In this document: positions 24,547 to 32,649 of the stretch, piece by piece
How positions within the stretch are numbered: the first letter of the stretch is position 1
How the letters are laid out: the number at the start of each line of letters is the position of its first letter
Translations under genes and position numbers: made by a program
The notes under the pieces: model-generated
What the model was told of the DNA's origin: nothing
The model's input: only the letters and a program-made list of their open reading frames with translations
Databases searched by the model: none
NCBI RefSeq assembly: GCF_026196735.1
Contig: NZ_JAPHUF010000005.1
Location: forward strand, 1-43,731
Reading direction: 5' to 3'
DNA: 43,731 bases
Source: Sulfurimonas sp.
GTDB lineage: Bacteria > Campylobacterota > Campylobacteria > Campylobacterales > Sulfurimonadaceae

Positions 24547-25541
24547 AACGCCAGCATTCTATCTAATGCAATTTTTGCCCACTTTTGAGTATGTTCATCT
24601 ATTTGTATTTCATTTAGAGGCTCGTCCTCATCAATGGATTTTAATATGTCATAAACATCTTGCAAAGTTGTCTCATTCATAGTCGGACACTCCGGTTTTG
24701 TAGAAGAGAGAACATAAGTATTTTTTGGACGAAGACGATTAACAAGATTAAACTCTGTTCCAACGGCAACTTTTTGGTCTTCTGGCAACCCTTTGATGTA
24801 CCTAATAAGCTGAGAAGTGGAACCGACAAAGTCTGATGCTGCACAGATGGCAGGGTCGCACTCAGGATGAACAGCTATCAAAATACCCGGAAATTTTTTA
24901 CGATAAAACTTTATGTCATCTACTGTAAAAAGCTGATGAACAGAACAAAAACCGTTAAAACAGATGATATCAGCATCAGCCGGGTTTGTGCCATCGCCGA
25001 GAACGCTAGACTTAAGTCCCATTTGATTTGCAATATTTTGCCCTAAACATCTGTCCGGAACAAAAAGAATCTTTTTGCCCTCTTTTAGAGCTGTTGTAAT
25101 AATTTTTTTGGCATTTGAACTTGTACAGACCATACCGCCCATTTCAGCCACTTTTGCTTTTACTTCTGCATTTGAATTTATGTATGTAATCGGTAAAATA
25201 TTCTCGTTTGTTATGCCAGCTTCATTAAGTGCTTTTACAGATTTATCAAACTGAACACCGTCAATCATAGTCGCCATTGCACAACACGCAACTTTTGGCA
25301 TAACTACGCGTTTATGAGGTGAGAGAACTTTAACACTTTGTCCCATAAATCCTACACCGCAAAATACGACAAACTTAGAGTCATCAGCCATTGTTTTTTG
25401 TGCTAATTCAAGTGAGTCTCCTGTAATGTCGCCAACCTCAAAAACTTCGTCTCTTTGGTAAAAGTGTGCAACAACTGTTACATCCAACTTTTTTTTGTAT
25501 TCGTTAATTTTTTCTTTTAATTGTTCAGTTGTAAGCTGCAA
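24543..25541 (-). CDS. nadA: Quinolinate synthase A
   Basis: NadA condenses iminoaspartate with dihydroxyacetone phosphate to quinolinate using an oxygen-sensitive [4Fe-4S] cluster. The start is a TTG at 25541 with AAGGA seven bases upstream; no nearby ATG gives the conserved N-terminus. Visible motifs are VVAHFYQRDEV, VFCGVGFMGQSVKVL, the first cluster Cys region ACCAMATMIDG, TYINSNAEVKA, VCTSSNAKKI (second Cys), VHPECDPAICAASDFVGST and KPECPTMNETTLQ (third Cys). Length is 332 residues. Together with nadC this covers the last two steps to NaMN; nadB is not in the window. Confidence 0.96.
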   Translation of the reverse strand: MQLTTEQLKEKINEYKKKLDVTVVAHFYQRDEVFEVGDITGDSLELAQKTMADDSKFVVFCGVGFMGQSVKVLSPHKRVVMPKVACCAMATMIDGVQFDKSVKALNEAGITNENILPITYINSNAEVKAKVAEMGGMVCTSSNAKKIITTALKEGKKILFVPDRCLGQNIANQMGLKSSVLGDGTNPADADIICFNGFCSVHQLFTVDDIKFYRKKFPGILIAVHPECDPAICAASDFVGSTSQLIRYIKGLPEDQKVAVGTEFNLVNRLRPKNTYVLSSTKPECPTMNETTLQDVYDILKSIDEDEPLNEIQIDEHTQKWAKIALDRMLAL

Positions 25542-25571
25542 AAAAATATCCTTGTATTTATTAGTCGCGTT

Positions 25572-25580
25572 ATTATAGCA
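25572..25580 (-). promoter_or_regulatory. Extended -10 promoter for nadA-nadC
   Basis: The minus strand carries TGCTATAAT, a perfect -10 box with the TG extension, 30-40 bp upstream of the nadA TTG. No clear -35 is present, which the TG extension can replace. It is placed in the 152-bp divergent gap between nadA and plsY. Confidence 0.55.
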
Positions 25581-25605
25581 AAAATAAAAAATTAGATTAT
25601 TTATT

Positions 25606-25635
25606 TTGACATGTATAACTGAAATAATTTATATT
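25606..25635 (+). promoter_or_regulatory. Probable sigma70 promoter for plsY-folB
   Basis: A perfect -35 TTGACA (25606-25611) is followed after 18 bp by TATATT (25630-25635), one base off the -10 consensus. It lies about 60 bp before the plsY ATG at 25694. A further AT-rich stretch, TAGAAT near 25662, is a weaker alternative -10. Confidence 0.5.
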
Positions 25636-25693
25636 TTATATGCTTGTAACCATATAAAAGGTAGAATATCACAAATATTTCACAAGGTAATAA

Positions 25694-26308
25694 ATGGATT
25701 TTTTATTTAACACAAATGTTCAGTTTTTTATAGCTGCCTATCTTGTAGGCGGTATTCCTTTTGGTCTGCTTTTAGCTAAAAAATTTGCCGGAGTAGATGT
25801 AAAGGCTAGCGGCTCTGGAAGTATTGGTGCGACGAATGTCTTAAGAGTTGTAAAAGAAACTGACCCGGCACTGGCAAAAAAACTAGGCGCTGCGACTTTG
25901 GCATTAGACGCCATGAAAGGTATAGCAGTTTTAACTGTTGCATATTTTGTCGGGCTGAGTGAAGCTACACTCTGGGGCATAGCAGTTTTAGCTGTTTTAG
26001 GTCACTGTTTTTCACCTTACTTGAACTTTGAAGGTGGAAAAGGTGTTGCAACAGGCATGGGTGTAATGATGTTTATGCTTCCTTTTGAGACTATTATTGC
26101 TCTTGTTGTATGGGCTGTCGGTGCTAAAGTTATCCGTATCTCTTCACTTTCATCACTTACTGCACTTGGAGCACTTATAATTGCAAGTTTTGTTATTCAT
26201 CCGGATATGGCTCATGCTCCTGTTATTATAATAGGTTTTATTCTTTTTTATAAACATATTCCAAATATTATCCGCCTTGTCAAAGGTGAAGAAAAAAGAG
26301 TGGTTTAG
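25694..26308 (+). CDS. plsY: Acyl-phosphate:glycerol-3-phosphate acyltransferase PlsY
   Basis: PlsY is the integral membrane enzyme that acylates glycerol-3-phosphate from acyl-phosphate, the first step of phospholipid synthesis. The three PlsY motifs are clear: GGIPFGLLLAKKFAGVDVKASGSG-type motif I (SGSGSIGATN), motif II GHCFSPYLNFEGGKGVATGMG, and motif III near FKH-like FYKHIPNIIRLVKGEE. Five or so hydrophobic segments are spread through the 204 residues, as expected. AAGG precedes the ATG. folB follows after 8 bp, so they are probably one transcript. Confidence 0.95.
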   Translation: MDFLFNTNVQFFIAAYLVGGIPFGLLLAKKFAGVDVKASGSGSIGATNVLRVVKETDPALAKKLGAATLALDAMKGIAVLTVAYFVGLSEATLWGIAVLAVLGHCFSPYLNFEGGKGVATGMGVMMFMLPFETIIALVVWAVGAKVIRISSLSSLTALGALIIASFVIHPDMAHAPVIIIGFILFYKHIPNIIRLVKGEEKRVV

Positions 26309-26316
26309 TAATTATT

Positions 26317-26646
26317 ATGATTATACATGTAGAAGATTTAAAGTTTCAGTGCATTATTGGAATTTTAGATTTTGAAAGACTAAAACCACAGGATGTTATT
26401 GTAAATCTGACAATTGATTATAACAATGAAAACGGCTTCATAAATTATGCTGATATCGTGGAAATTATTAAAGAAAATATGATAAAAAGTGAGTTTTTGC
26501 TCATTGAAAATGCTTTAGATAACCTAAATTTAAAGTTAACTAAAGCATATCCGTCCATAAAAAGCCTCGATTTAAAGATAACAAAACCTTCCATTTTACT
26601 CGACTGCAAGGTAAGTGTAAGCAATCGCTACAATTCCCAATCTTAA
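26317..26646 (+). CDS. folB: Dihydroneopterin aldolase, short form
   Basis: FolB splits dihydroneopterin to 6-hydroxymethyl-dihydropterin in folate synthesis, feeding the FolK encoded at 7102. The 109-residue protein has the tunnel-fold pattern: VEDLKFQCIIGILDFERLKPQDVIVNLTIDY, which includes the conserved GxxxxER substrate region, then DYADIVEIIKEN-type residues (here INYADIVEIIKENM), and a C-terminal strand LDLKITKPSIL. The catalytic Glu/Lys region is recognisable, but the sequence is divergent and a little shorter than E. coli FolB. It follows plsY by 8 bp. Epimerase activity of the same fold cannot be excluded. Confidence 0.82.
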   Translation: MIIHVEDLKFQCIIGILDFERLKPQDVIVNLTIDYNNENGFINYADIVEIIKENMIKSEFLLIENALDNLNLKLTKAYPSIKSLDLKITKPSILLDCKVSVSNRYNSQS

Positions 26647-26746
26647 TTGTAAGTTAAAAATTTATTAAAAAAAATTGAATTTTTCTTTAAAGTTAGCTAA
26701 AATTATGATATCATTCCGCCAAATATTTACATATAGGACATAATAA

Positions 26747-27421
26747 ATGCGTATTCTTATTATAGAAGATGAAGTAACATTAAACAAAATGCTTGCTGAA
26801 GGACTAAAAGAGTTTGGTTATCAAAGTGATGTAGTAGAGACCCTAAAAGATGGAGAATACTACCTAGACATTCGTAACTACGATTTAGTACTAATGGACT
26901 GGATGCTTCCAGACGGAAATTCAGTTGATATTATTGGTGACATTAAAACTAATACTCCTAAAACTGTTGTAGTTGTTCTATCTGCTAGAGATGATAACGA
27001 GAGTGAAATCGAAGCTCTAAGAAGTGGTGCTGATGACTATATCAGAAAACCATTCGACTTTGATGTTCTAGTTGCTCGTCTTGACGCTCGTCTTCGTTTT
27101 GGTGGAAGCAACATCATTGAAATCGAAGATTTAATAATCAATCCAGAAGAAGAAAAAATCACTTATAAAGAGCAAGATATAGAACTTAAAGGTAAACCTT
27201 TTGAAGTTCTTACTCACTTAGCTCGTCACCGTGACCAAATCGTTTCTAAAGAGCAACTTCTTGATGCAATCTGGGAAGAGCCTGAACTAGTTACTCCAAA
27301 TGTTATTGAGGTAGCTATTAACCAAATTCGTCAAAAAATGGATAAACCATTAGGAATCACTACTATCGAGACTGTTCGTCGTCGTGGTTACCGTTTTTGT
27401 TTTCCAAAAGAAATTAACTAG
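26747..27421 (+). CDS. hsrA: OmpR-family response regulator, HsrA/CosR homologue
   Basis: The C-terminal half matches Helicobacter HsrA (HP1043) and Campylobacter CosR closely: KGKPFEVLTHLARHRDQIVS, LDAIWEEPELVTPNVIEVA and TVRRRGYRFC, a winged-helix DNA-binding domain. In those species the protein is an essential orphan regulator of growth, oxidative stress and transcription. The N-terminal receiver here is complete: E7/D8 acidic pair, D51 in LMDWMLPDG, S79, and K101 in RKPF. HP1043 lacks the aspartate, so this version may still be phosphorylated. Arginine is mostly coded CGT, unlike neighbouring genes that prefer AGA, which suggests high expression. Length is 224 residues. A histidine kinase gene follows after 104 bp. 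Confidence 0.9.
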   Translation: MRILIIEDEVTLNKMLAEGLKEFGYQSDVVETLKDGEYYLDIRNYDLVLMDWMLPDGNSVDIIGDIKTNTPKTVVVVLSARDDNESEIEALRSGADDYIRKPFDFDVLVARLDARLRFGGSNIIEIEDLIINPEEEKITYKEQDIELKGKPFEVLTHLARHRDQIVSKEQLLDAIWEEPELVTPNVIEVAINQIRQKMDKPLGITTIETVRRRGYRFCFPKEIN

Positions 27422-27431
27422 ATTATTCCCA

Positions 27432-27451
27432 ATAAGGGAGTAATCCCTTAT
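27432..27451 (+). terminator. Hairpin between the response regulator and kinase genes
   Basis: ATAAGGGA and TCCCTTAT form a perfect 8-bp stem with loop GTAA, ten bases after the response-regulator stop. The following sequence is CTCCTCTTATCC, only partly T-rich, so termination may be incomplete. This would separate highly expressed hsrA from a weaker kinase transcript. A TATACT at 27492-27497 could be the -10 box of a kinase promoter. Confidence 0.45.
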
Positions 27452-27525
27452 CTCCTCTTATCCATCAAAAACTTTTTTATTTTAAATTAGCTATACTTTC
27501 AAATATTTGTTTTATAGGTTAAATA

Positions 27526-28830
27526 ATGTTCTCATTTTCAACAAGAAGTATTAGACAAAGCTTTTTAATCCAGCTTATATTTGCTTCAGCTTCATTAATA
27601 TTTATATTTTCATCTCTTCTTTATTTTTACATTGAACGCTCTATCTTTGAAGAAAAACATCAAGAACTTTTGAGTTTTGCTAAAAATATTGCACAAAATG
27701 AATCTATATACGGTTCAGGCATAGTATCTCCTGAAATATACTTAGGTGTAAATGTTGAAATCATATATCTTAAAAAAATTCACCAAAGCGGTGATTTATA
27801 TGAGACAACAAAAGATGAAAAAACTCACCTTACAATTGTATATCCATTTAATTTAGATGAGTTGAGTTATCTAAAAATAACAAAAGAAATAACAGGCACC
27901 AAAAAATTATTAGAAAAAATACTTAACTACCTTTTTATCATAAATATAGCCGGTTTCTTACTTGTAATTATTTATGCGATTGGTTTATCTAAAATGCTTG
28001 TATCTCCTGTTAAAACACTAAGCAAAAAATTATCCAATATGAATGAACATTTAATGAAACCGATAAAAGTTGAGAAACTTCCCGAAGAGTTTGAGCCTCT
28101 AGGAGAAACTATAAACCACCTTATAGCAAGAATACAAAACTTTGTTAAATACCAAAAAGAGCTCTTTATCGGTACAGCACATGAGCTTAAAACTCCTCTT
28201 GCGGTAATAAAACTAAAAAACCAAGTTACATTGATAAAAAAAAGATCTCCTGAAGAGTACATAGAAGCAATAAACATCACAAACAAAACAATTGATGAGA
28301 TGAATATTGTAGTATCAAATATACTCAATATAGGTCGTCAAGAGGGCGCACAACTTGAAAAACCGACTGAAGTAGATATAATAAAAGTTCTCCGTGAAAA
28401 AGCAGATGATTTTAAGCTCCTTGCTGCAAATGAAGGAAAAGAACTTCACATGAGTTTTGAACCTTCTGGATTTATGGCCATACTTCAGGTTAGTTTACTA
28501 AATCAAATAGTTCAAAACTTTTTACAAAACTCCTTAAAATTTACTCCCAAAGATGGCCGTGTAACACTTAAAAGCTCACAAAACAGCTATGGACTTCTTA
28601 TAGAAGTCATCGATGAAGGATGTGGCGTAGATGAGAGTGTTGACCTTTTTGCTCCATTTAAAAGACAAGGAAATAAACAAGGTGTCGGCTTGGGACTTTT
28701 TTTAGCTAAAAGCGCAGCAGATGCTTTAGGTGCAAAAATAAGTATAAAAAACAGAACTGATGGCATCAAAGGAACTGTTGCTTCTCTTAACTTAAACTCT
28801 AAACTTTCTTGTATATTACCAAGAAGTTAA
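27526..28830 (+). CDS. Sensor histidine kinase, probable partner of the HsrA homologue
   Basis: A 434-residue membrane kinase. Transmembrane segments are at about 13-36 and 136-156, enclosing a periplasmic sensor of about 100 residues with no recognised domain. A HAMP-like linker follows (about 157-208). The phospho-acceptor His219 is in GTAHELKTPLAVIK. The ATPase domain has the N box QIVQNFLQNSLKFTP, the G1 box DEGCGV and the G2 box GVGLGLFLAKSAA. All catalytic boxes are intact. The gene follows an OmpR-type regulator in the same direction, the usual order for a two-component pair, although a hairpin and a possible separate promoter lie between them. The signal sensed is unknown. Confidence 0.88.
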   Translation: MFSFSTRSIRQSFLIQLIFASASLIFIFSSLLYFYIERSIFEEKHQELLSFAKNIAQNESIYGSGIVSPEIYLGVNVEIIYLKKIHQSGDLYETTKDEKTHLTIVYPFNLDELSYLKITKEITGTKKLLEKILNYLFIINIAGFLLVIIYAIGLSKMLVSPVKTLSKKLSNMNEHLMKPIKVEKLPEEFEPLGETINHLIARIQNFVKYQKELFIGTAHELKTPLAVIKLKNQVTLIKKRSPEEYIEAINITNKTIDEMNIVVSNILNIGRQEGAQLEKPTEVDIIKVLREKADDFKLLAANEGKELHMSFEPSGFMAILQVSLLNQIVQNFLQNSLKFTPKDGRVTLKSSQNSYGLLIEVIDEGCGVDESVDLFAPFKRQGNKQGVGLGLFLAKSAADALGAKISIKNRTDGIKGTVASLNLNSKLSCILPRS

Positions 28831-28886
28831 ACAAATAAGATAATTTAAAAAATAATAAAGCTTTATTCTGATATAAATCGGGCACA

Positions 28887-28892
28887 TATAAT
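28887..28892 (+). promoter_or_regulatory. Possible -10 box for the ferredoxin-ppx genes
   Basis: TATAAT lies 51 bp before the ferredoxin ATG. The spacer side has no good -35. Just downstream is a tandem pair of ATATATTAAAAA units. Upstream, AATAAAGCTTTATT near 28854 is a loop-less palindrome between the kinase gene and this promoter. Confidence 0.4.
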
Positions 28893-28942
28893 ATATATTA
28901 AAAAATATATTAAAAACCAACTAATAACTATAAGGTATTTTA

Positions 28943-29194
28943 ATGGCTTTACTAATAAATGATGAATGTATTGCGTGTGATGCATGTCGCGAAGAGTGCC
29001 CTACTTTAGCTATTGAAGAGGGAGACCCAGTTTACTATATAGATCCAGACAGATGTATAGAATGCGTTAGTATCTATGACGAACCGGCATGTATTTCTGT
29101 ATGTCCTGTTGATTGTATTATTCCAGATAAAGACAATGTAGAATCAATTGCTGAACTCCAATTTAAATATAAGCACCTACAAGAAGAAGAATAA
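28943..29194 (+). CDS. 2[4Fe-4S] ferredoxin (YfhL/Alvin type)
   Basis: The 83-residue protein has two cluster motifs. The first is C-x2-C-x2-C-x3-C (CIACDACREECP). The second has the longer spacing C-x2-C-x8-C-x3-C (CIECVSIYDEPACISVCP), which defines the Allochromatium vinosum/YfhL type with low-potential clusters. A charged C-terminal helix (ESIAELQFKYKHLQEEE) also fits. Such ferredoxins are used by Campylobacterota as soluble electron carriers, for example with pyruvate or 2-oxoglutarate oxidoreductases. AAGG lies ten bases before the ATG. The ppx gene follows 3 bp after the stop, so the two are co-transcribed, as also reported for other Campylobacterota from memory. Confidence 0.92.
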   Translation: MALLINDECIACDACREECPTLAIEEGDPVYYIDPDRCIECVSIYDEPACISVCPVDCIIPDKDNVESIAELQFKYKHLQEEE

Positions 29195-29197
29195 ATT

Positions 29198-30664
29198 TTG
29201 GCAAAGCGAGTAGCAGTCATAGACATAGGTTCTAACTCTGTTAGAATGGTCGTCTATGAGAGAACTTCTCGATTTGCATTTCATATACTCCACGAGAGCA
29301 AAAGCAGAGTTAGGCTATCTGAAAATGCTTATCAAAATGGTGGCAATCTTCAAGAAATTGCTATGCAAAGAACTTTTGATGCCCTTGAAAACTTCCTATC
29401 AATAATAACATCATACAAAGCTAGAAAAACTCTATGCGTTGCCACTTCAGCACTTAGAGATGCCCCCAATAAAAAAGATTTTATTCTTAGGGTCAGAAAT
29501 TCTCTCGGCCTTAATATAAAAGTAATAGACGGACAAAGAGAGTCTTATCTTGGAGCCATCGCCTGTGCTAATCTTCTACCGGAACAAAATAATGCTCTGA
29601 GTATTGATATTGGTGGCGGATCAACTGAGTTTTCACTTATTAACAAAAAAAATATCGATAATAATATCTCTCTCAATTTGGGAACAGTAAGATTAAAAGA
29701 ACTTTTTTTTGATAATAATGACTTAGATGGTGCTAAAGAGTACATAGATACTCAGCTTTTAAAATTAGACTCTATTCATGCCTTAAGTATTGTTGGAATC
29801 GGTGGAACATTTAGAGCTATCTCATCTGCATTGATAAGCAGCAGCAACTACCCGATAAAAAAACTACACGCTTATGAATCTAACTATAAAGAGTTTAGTG
29901 AGTTTTTGAAACAAATTTTAGACTCTGATGAAGATCAATTAAAAAAGTTGGGAATCAAAAAAGATAGATTTGATGTTATAAAACCTGGTGCTTTGATATT
30001 AGATAGGATTTTAAATAAATTTGAAATCAAAAACCTTATAACAAGCGGTGTGGGCGTCAGAGAAGGAGTGTTCTTATCGGATTTACTTAGAAATTCAAAA
30101 GACAAACTCCCTGCAAACTATAACACATCGGTAAGATATATACTTGATTCACATGTAGATAATACTGCTTACTCAAACCAACTAAATAAAGTTGCAAAAT
30201 CACTTTTTGATATGACTTATGAAGCGTTTGATATAGATAAAACACATCGCTATGAGCTGGCAATTGCATCTAAACTATGCATGAGCGGCAGCAATACACA
30301 TTTTTACTCACAGTATAAACATAGTTACCATCTTATTCAAAATGTATTAGAGTTTGGTTTTACTCACAAACAAATTACCCTTATTGCTACACTGGTAAAG
30401 TATGCAGGAAGAAAACTTCCCTCATCATCACATATACAAAAATACAAAGAATTGCTTCCAAACACTCAGCAACTAAATTATCTTAGCAATATATTATCTC
30501 TTAGCATCGCTCTATTGAGTCATAGACCTAGAAATATCAACTTTACTCTTAGCTTTAAAAACAATGAACTCACGGTAACATCAAAAGACAATCTCTATTT
30601 AGCAAAAGATAGCGTAAAGAAACTAGATTCAACAAAAAGCTTCTCTATAAAATTCTTATCTTAA
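29198..30664 (+). CDS. ppx: Exopolyphosphatase / (p)ppGpp phosphohydrolase (Ppx/GppA)
   Basis: An ASKHA-fold phosphatase that hydrolyses inorganic polyphosphate and/or the 5' phosphate of pppGpp. The start is TTG 29198, giving MAKRVAVIDIGSNSVRMVVY, the phosphate-1 motif at the very N-terminus. Further motifs are CVATSALRDAPNK, IDIGGGSTEFSL (phosphate-2) and SIVGIGGTFRAIS. About 180 residues after the catalytic core (about 310-488) form a helical HD-like domain as in longer Ppx proteins. Length is 488. Which substrate dominates cannot be told from the sequence. It shares a transcript with the upstream ferredoxin. Confidence 0.92.
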   Translation: MAKRVAVIDIGSNSVRMVVYERTSRFAFHILHESKSRVRLSENAYQNGGNLQEIAMQRTFDALENFLSIITSYKARKTLCVATSALRDAPNKKDFILRVRNSLGLNIKVIDGQRESYLGAIACANLLPEQNNALSIDIGGGSTEFSLINKKNIDNNISLNLGTVRLKELFFDNNDLDGAKEYIDTQLLKLDSIHALSIVGIGGTFRAISSALISSSNYPIKKLHAYESNYKEFSEFLKQILDSDEDQLKKLGIKKDRFDVIKPGALILDRILNKFEIKNLITSGVGVREGVFLSDLLRNSKDKLPANYNTSVRYILDSHVDNTAYSNQLNKVAKSLFDMTYEAFDIDKTHRYELAIASKLCMSGSNTHFYSQYKHSYHLIQNVLEFGFTHKQITLIATLVKYAGRKLPSSSHIQKYKELLPNTQQLNYLSNILSLSIALLSHRPRNINFTLSFKNNELTVTSKDNLYLAKDSVKKLDSTKSFSIKFLS

Positions 30665-30696
30665 TATTTTTTATTTAATTAATCCTGTAATAATAT

Positions 30697-30712
30697 TGGC
30701 ACAGTATATGCT
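30697..30712 (+). promoter_or_regulatory. Sigma54 (RpoN)-type promoter for the pilus operon
   Basis: TTGGCACAGTATATGCTTA contains TGGCAC (30697-30702), five bases, then ATGCT (30708-30712), against the consensus TGGCAC-N5-TTGCW. The invariant GG and GC are exactly ten bases apart. Only the first T of the -12 element is replaced. Transcription would begin about 30722, leaving a short leader with AAAGG eight bases before the ATG at 30747. In Campylobacterota sigma54 is used for rod, hook and other middle flagellar genes. No bound activator site can be recognised. Confidence 0.72.
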
Positions 30713-30746
30713 TATATAAGACAATTCATCTAGAAAGGTTTTATAA

Positions 30747-31142
30747 ATGCGTCAAACATTTGTAATATTTTTTATATTACCGACATTTATTTATGCTGCA
30801 TATAACCCTTTCTTTAGCGACACCAGTGTACCAAAACAAAAAGAACCAGAAGTAAAAATAATTTATAAAGAACCTAAGCCAAAACCAAAAAGAACTGATA
30901 TAAAAATAAGTTATTTTGGGTTTATTGAAAGCAACAAAGGTAAATTTGCATTGGTAAATATAAAAGGTAAAAATATAGTCTTAAAACAAAAAGACTCTGT
31001 ATACATTGGAGAACAAGTAGTAAAGGTTGTTAAACTTTCAAGTAATTATATAGTTTTAAAAGACGGTTATAACACTCCACAAACAATATACTTTAGCTCT
31101 AAATTACCAGATAGAAATACGGAGTATAATAATGCTAGGTAA
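30747..31142 (+). CDS. PilP/GspC-like periplasmic pilus assembly protein
   Basis: The 131-residue protein has a signal peptide (about 1-18, ending FIYAA). A Lys/Pro-rich linker follows (about 28-50, with KEPKPKPKR). A small all-beta domain is last (about 52-118: YFGFIESNKGKFALVNIKGK ... YIGEQVVKVVKL ... IVLKDG). This pattern matches the homology-region domain of PilP/GspC/MshK proteins, which link the inner-membrane complex to the secretin. It is the first gene of the operon and overlaps the secretin gene by 11 bp. In Campylobacter the gene before the secretin is ctsR, required for transformation; equivalence is likely by position only. Confidence 0.65.
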   Translation: MRQTFVIFFILPTFIYAAYNPFFSDTSVPKQKEPEVKIIYKEPKPKPKRTDIKISYFGFIESNKGKFALVNIKGKNIVLKQKDSVYIGEQVVKVVKLSSNYIVLKDGYNTPQTIYFSSKLPDRNTEYNNAR

Positions 31143-32640
31143 ATCTACTCTATTTATTTTTTTAATAGTAGCTTTATTTATACACGGTTGTTCTAATGAT
31201 TATAAAAAAGAAGTACTCAAAAAAGAGTTAAAAAAAGAATTTGATGACTTAACAAAAAAAGTGCCACAAGAATCAGCAATAAAAACAATAGAAGTTAGTG
31301 CTGAAAACTTCAAAGTTACTAAAAATATAATACCTGACAATGAGCAGATAAAGCGTATTAAAATTTTGGGTGCACCACTAGATGATGTAATTGCACTTCT
31401 TAGTGAAGCAACGGATCAAGATATTATTTTTCAAACTCAATCTCAAAATGATTCTAACCAAATCAGCAATAATAATTATAATAACAACAATACTGGTCTG
31501 CGTACAAATAGTGTTAGAACTTATAACTATAATAATAATAACAATAATAATCAATCACATGACAATAACCTAGAAGTTGGAAATCAAGATACGGGTACAG
31601 CTAATGTTTTCTTATCAGCATCAAATATTGGATTTGGAAAACTACTAAAGAAAACTGTAGGTGATAAACTTAGTATCAATTATGATGATGGAACTTATTA
31701 TCTTGGGTATGTTAAAACTGTGACTTTAAAGATACCATCTATCACTGAGTTGGCTGAACAGATGAAAAATACATTAACAACTCTTGGCGCACTCAATGTT
31801 GTTCAAGACTCTGTTACATCTACAGTTACATTTTCTGCAAGAGAAAAAGAGTATCAAGATATTATGAAATATCTTACAATACTTAGAAACAACCTTTATG
31901 TCATAGAGTATGATATAGCTATTTATGATGTAGACCTTAATGATAACTATAGCCTTGGCATTGACTGGAGTCTTGTTCCAACCGGTGCTAAAGACTTAGA
32001 GTTTACTTCTCAGACTTCTTCATCATTTGGAGCAGCCGGTACTGTAGCTACATCTGCAGTATTTGGAACTTTGCTAAACAACGAATATTTTTCTGCATCA
32101 ATGATAGGAGAAGCACTAACTAAATTTGGAACTGTTGAGAGTATTCAAAAACCAAAACTGCTTGGTATTGCCGGAACAGATGTAACACTTATTGATGGTG
32201 AATCAGAACAATACATATCAGGTTTAACTTCAACTGCAGTTGGAGACACAGGCATACAGACAACTACTCAAAATGCAACTGCACAGAGTGGTTTACAAAT
32301 AACACTAAACTCAAATATAATGGATGGAACCGTTATAACAGACATCAACTTAGTGGTTAATGATATTGTAGGTTATAGTGACTTTAGTGTTGGAGATACA
32401 TCTTATGCTCAACCAAAAGTGCGCACTAAGACTATTACAAACAACATAAGAGTTCAGCCGGGAGTACCTATTGTTATATCCGGTCTTTTTAGACACAAAA
32501 AAGACAAAGGATATAAAGGAATACCTGGCTTAGCTCAAACTGATGCGCGTATTTTAGGTGGCAGTGAATACACTTCTATGTCCAAAAGTGAAATGGTTAT
32601 CATTGTAACTCCAAGAGTTATCAAGTATGTAATGAAGTGA
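31132..32640 (+). CDS. Secretin (PilQ/MshL/CtsD type)
   Basis: Outer-membrane pore protein for a type IV pilus or related DNA-uptake system. A lipoprotein-type signal ends IHGC with Cys20. N-terminal periplasmic domains include the secretin N0/STN-like segment RIKILGAPLDDVIALLSEAT (75-94). An Asn-rich insertion follows at 106-151. Further N-domains lead to the C-terminal secretin domain (about 320-500), with SIQKPKLLGIAGTDVTLIDG, VRTKTITNNIRVQPGVPIVI and the closing SEMVIIVTPRVI. Length is 502 residues. It overlaps the upstream gene by 11 bp. The overall form is closest to MSHA-type MshL or Campylobacter CtsD. Confidence 0.9.
   Translation: MLGKSTLFIFLIVALFIHGCSNDYKKEVLKKELKKEFDDLTKKVPQESAIKTIEVSAENFKVTKNIIPDNEQIKRIKILGAPLDDVIALLSEATDQDIIFQTQSQNDSNQISNNNYNNNNTGLRTNSVRTYNYNNNNNNNQSHDNNLEVGNQDTGTANVFLSASNIGFGKLLKKTVGDKLSINYDDGTYYLGYVKTVTLKIPSITELAEQMKNTLTTLGALNVVQDSVTSTVTFSAREKEYQDIMKYLTILRNNLYVIEYDIAIYDVDLNDNYSLGIDWSLVPTGAKDLEFTSQTSSSFGAAGTVATSAVFGTLLNNEYFSASMIGEALTKFGTVESIQKPKLLGIAGTDVTLIDGESEQYISGLTSTAVGDTGIQTTTQNATAQSGLQITLNSNIMDGTVITDINLVVNDIVGYSDFSVGDTSYAQPKVRTKTITNNIRVQPGVPIVISGLFRHKKDKGYKGIPGLAQTDARILGGSEYTSMSKSEMVIIVTPRVIKYVMK
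31447..31584 (+). repeat. Asn-rich AAT/AAC tract inside the secretin gene
   Basis: Codons 106-151 are dominated by AAT and AAC (for example NNNYNNNN and YNYNNNNNNN). The runs are triplet-based, so slippage would change the length without breaking the frame. It separates the first periplasmic domain from the next and is probably a flexible linker. Confidence 0.8.
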
Positions 32641-32649
32641 TGGCATAAG

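Noticed and set aside
31447-31584. AAT/AAC repeats as an on/off phase switch
   Set aside because: The repeats are triplets, so length changes stay in frame; only linker length could vary.
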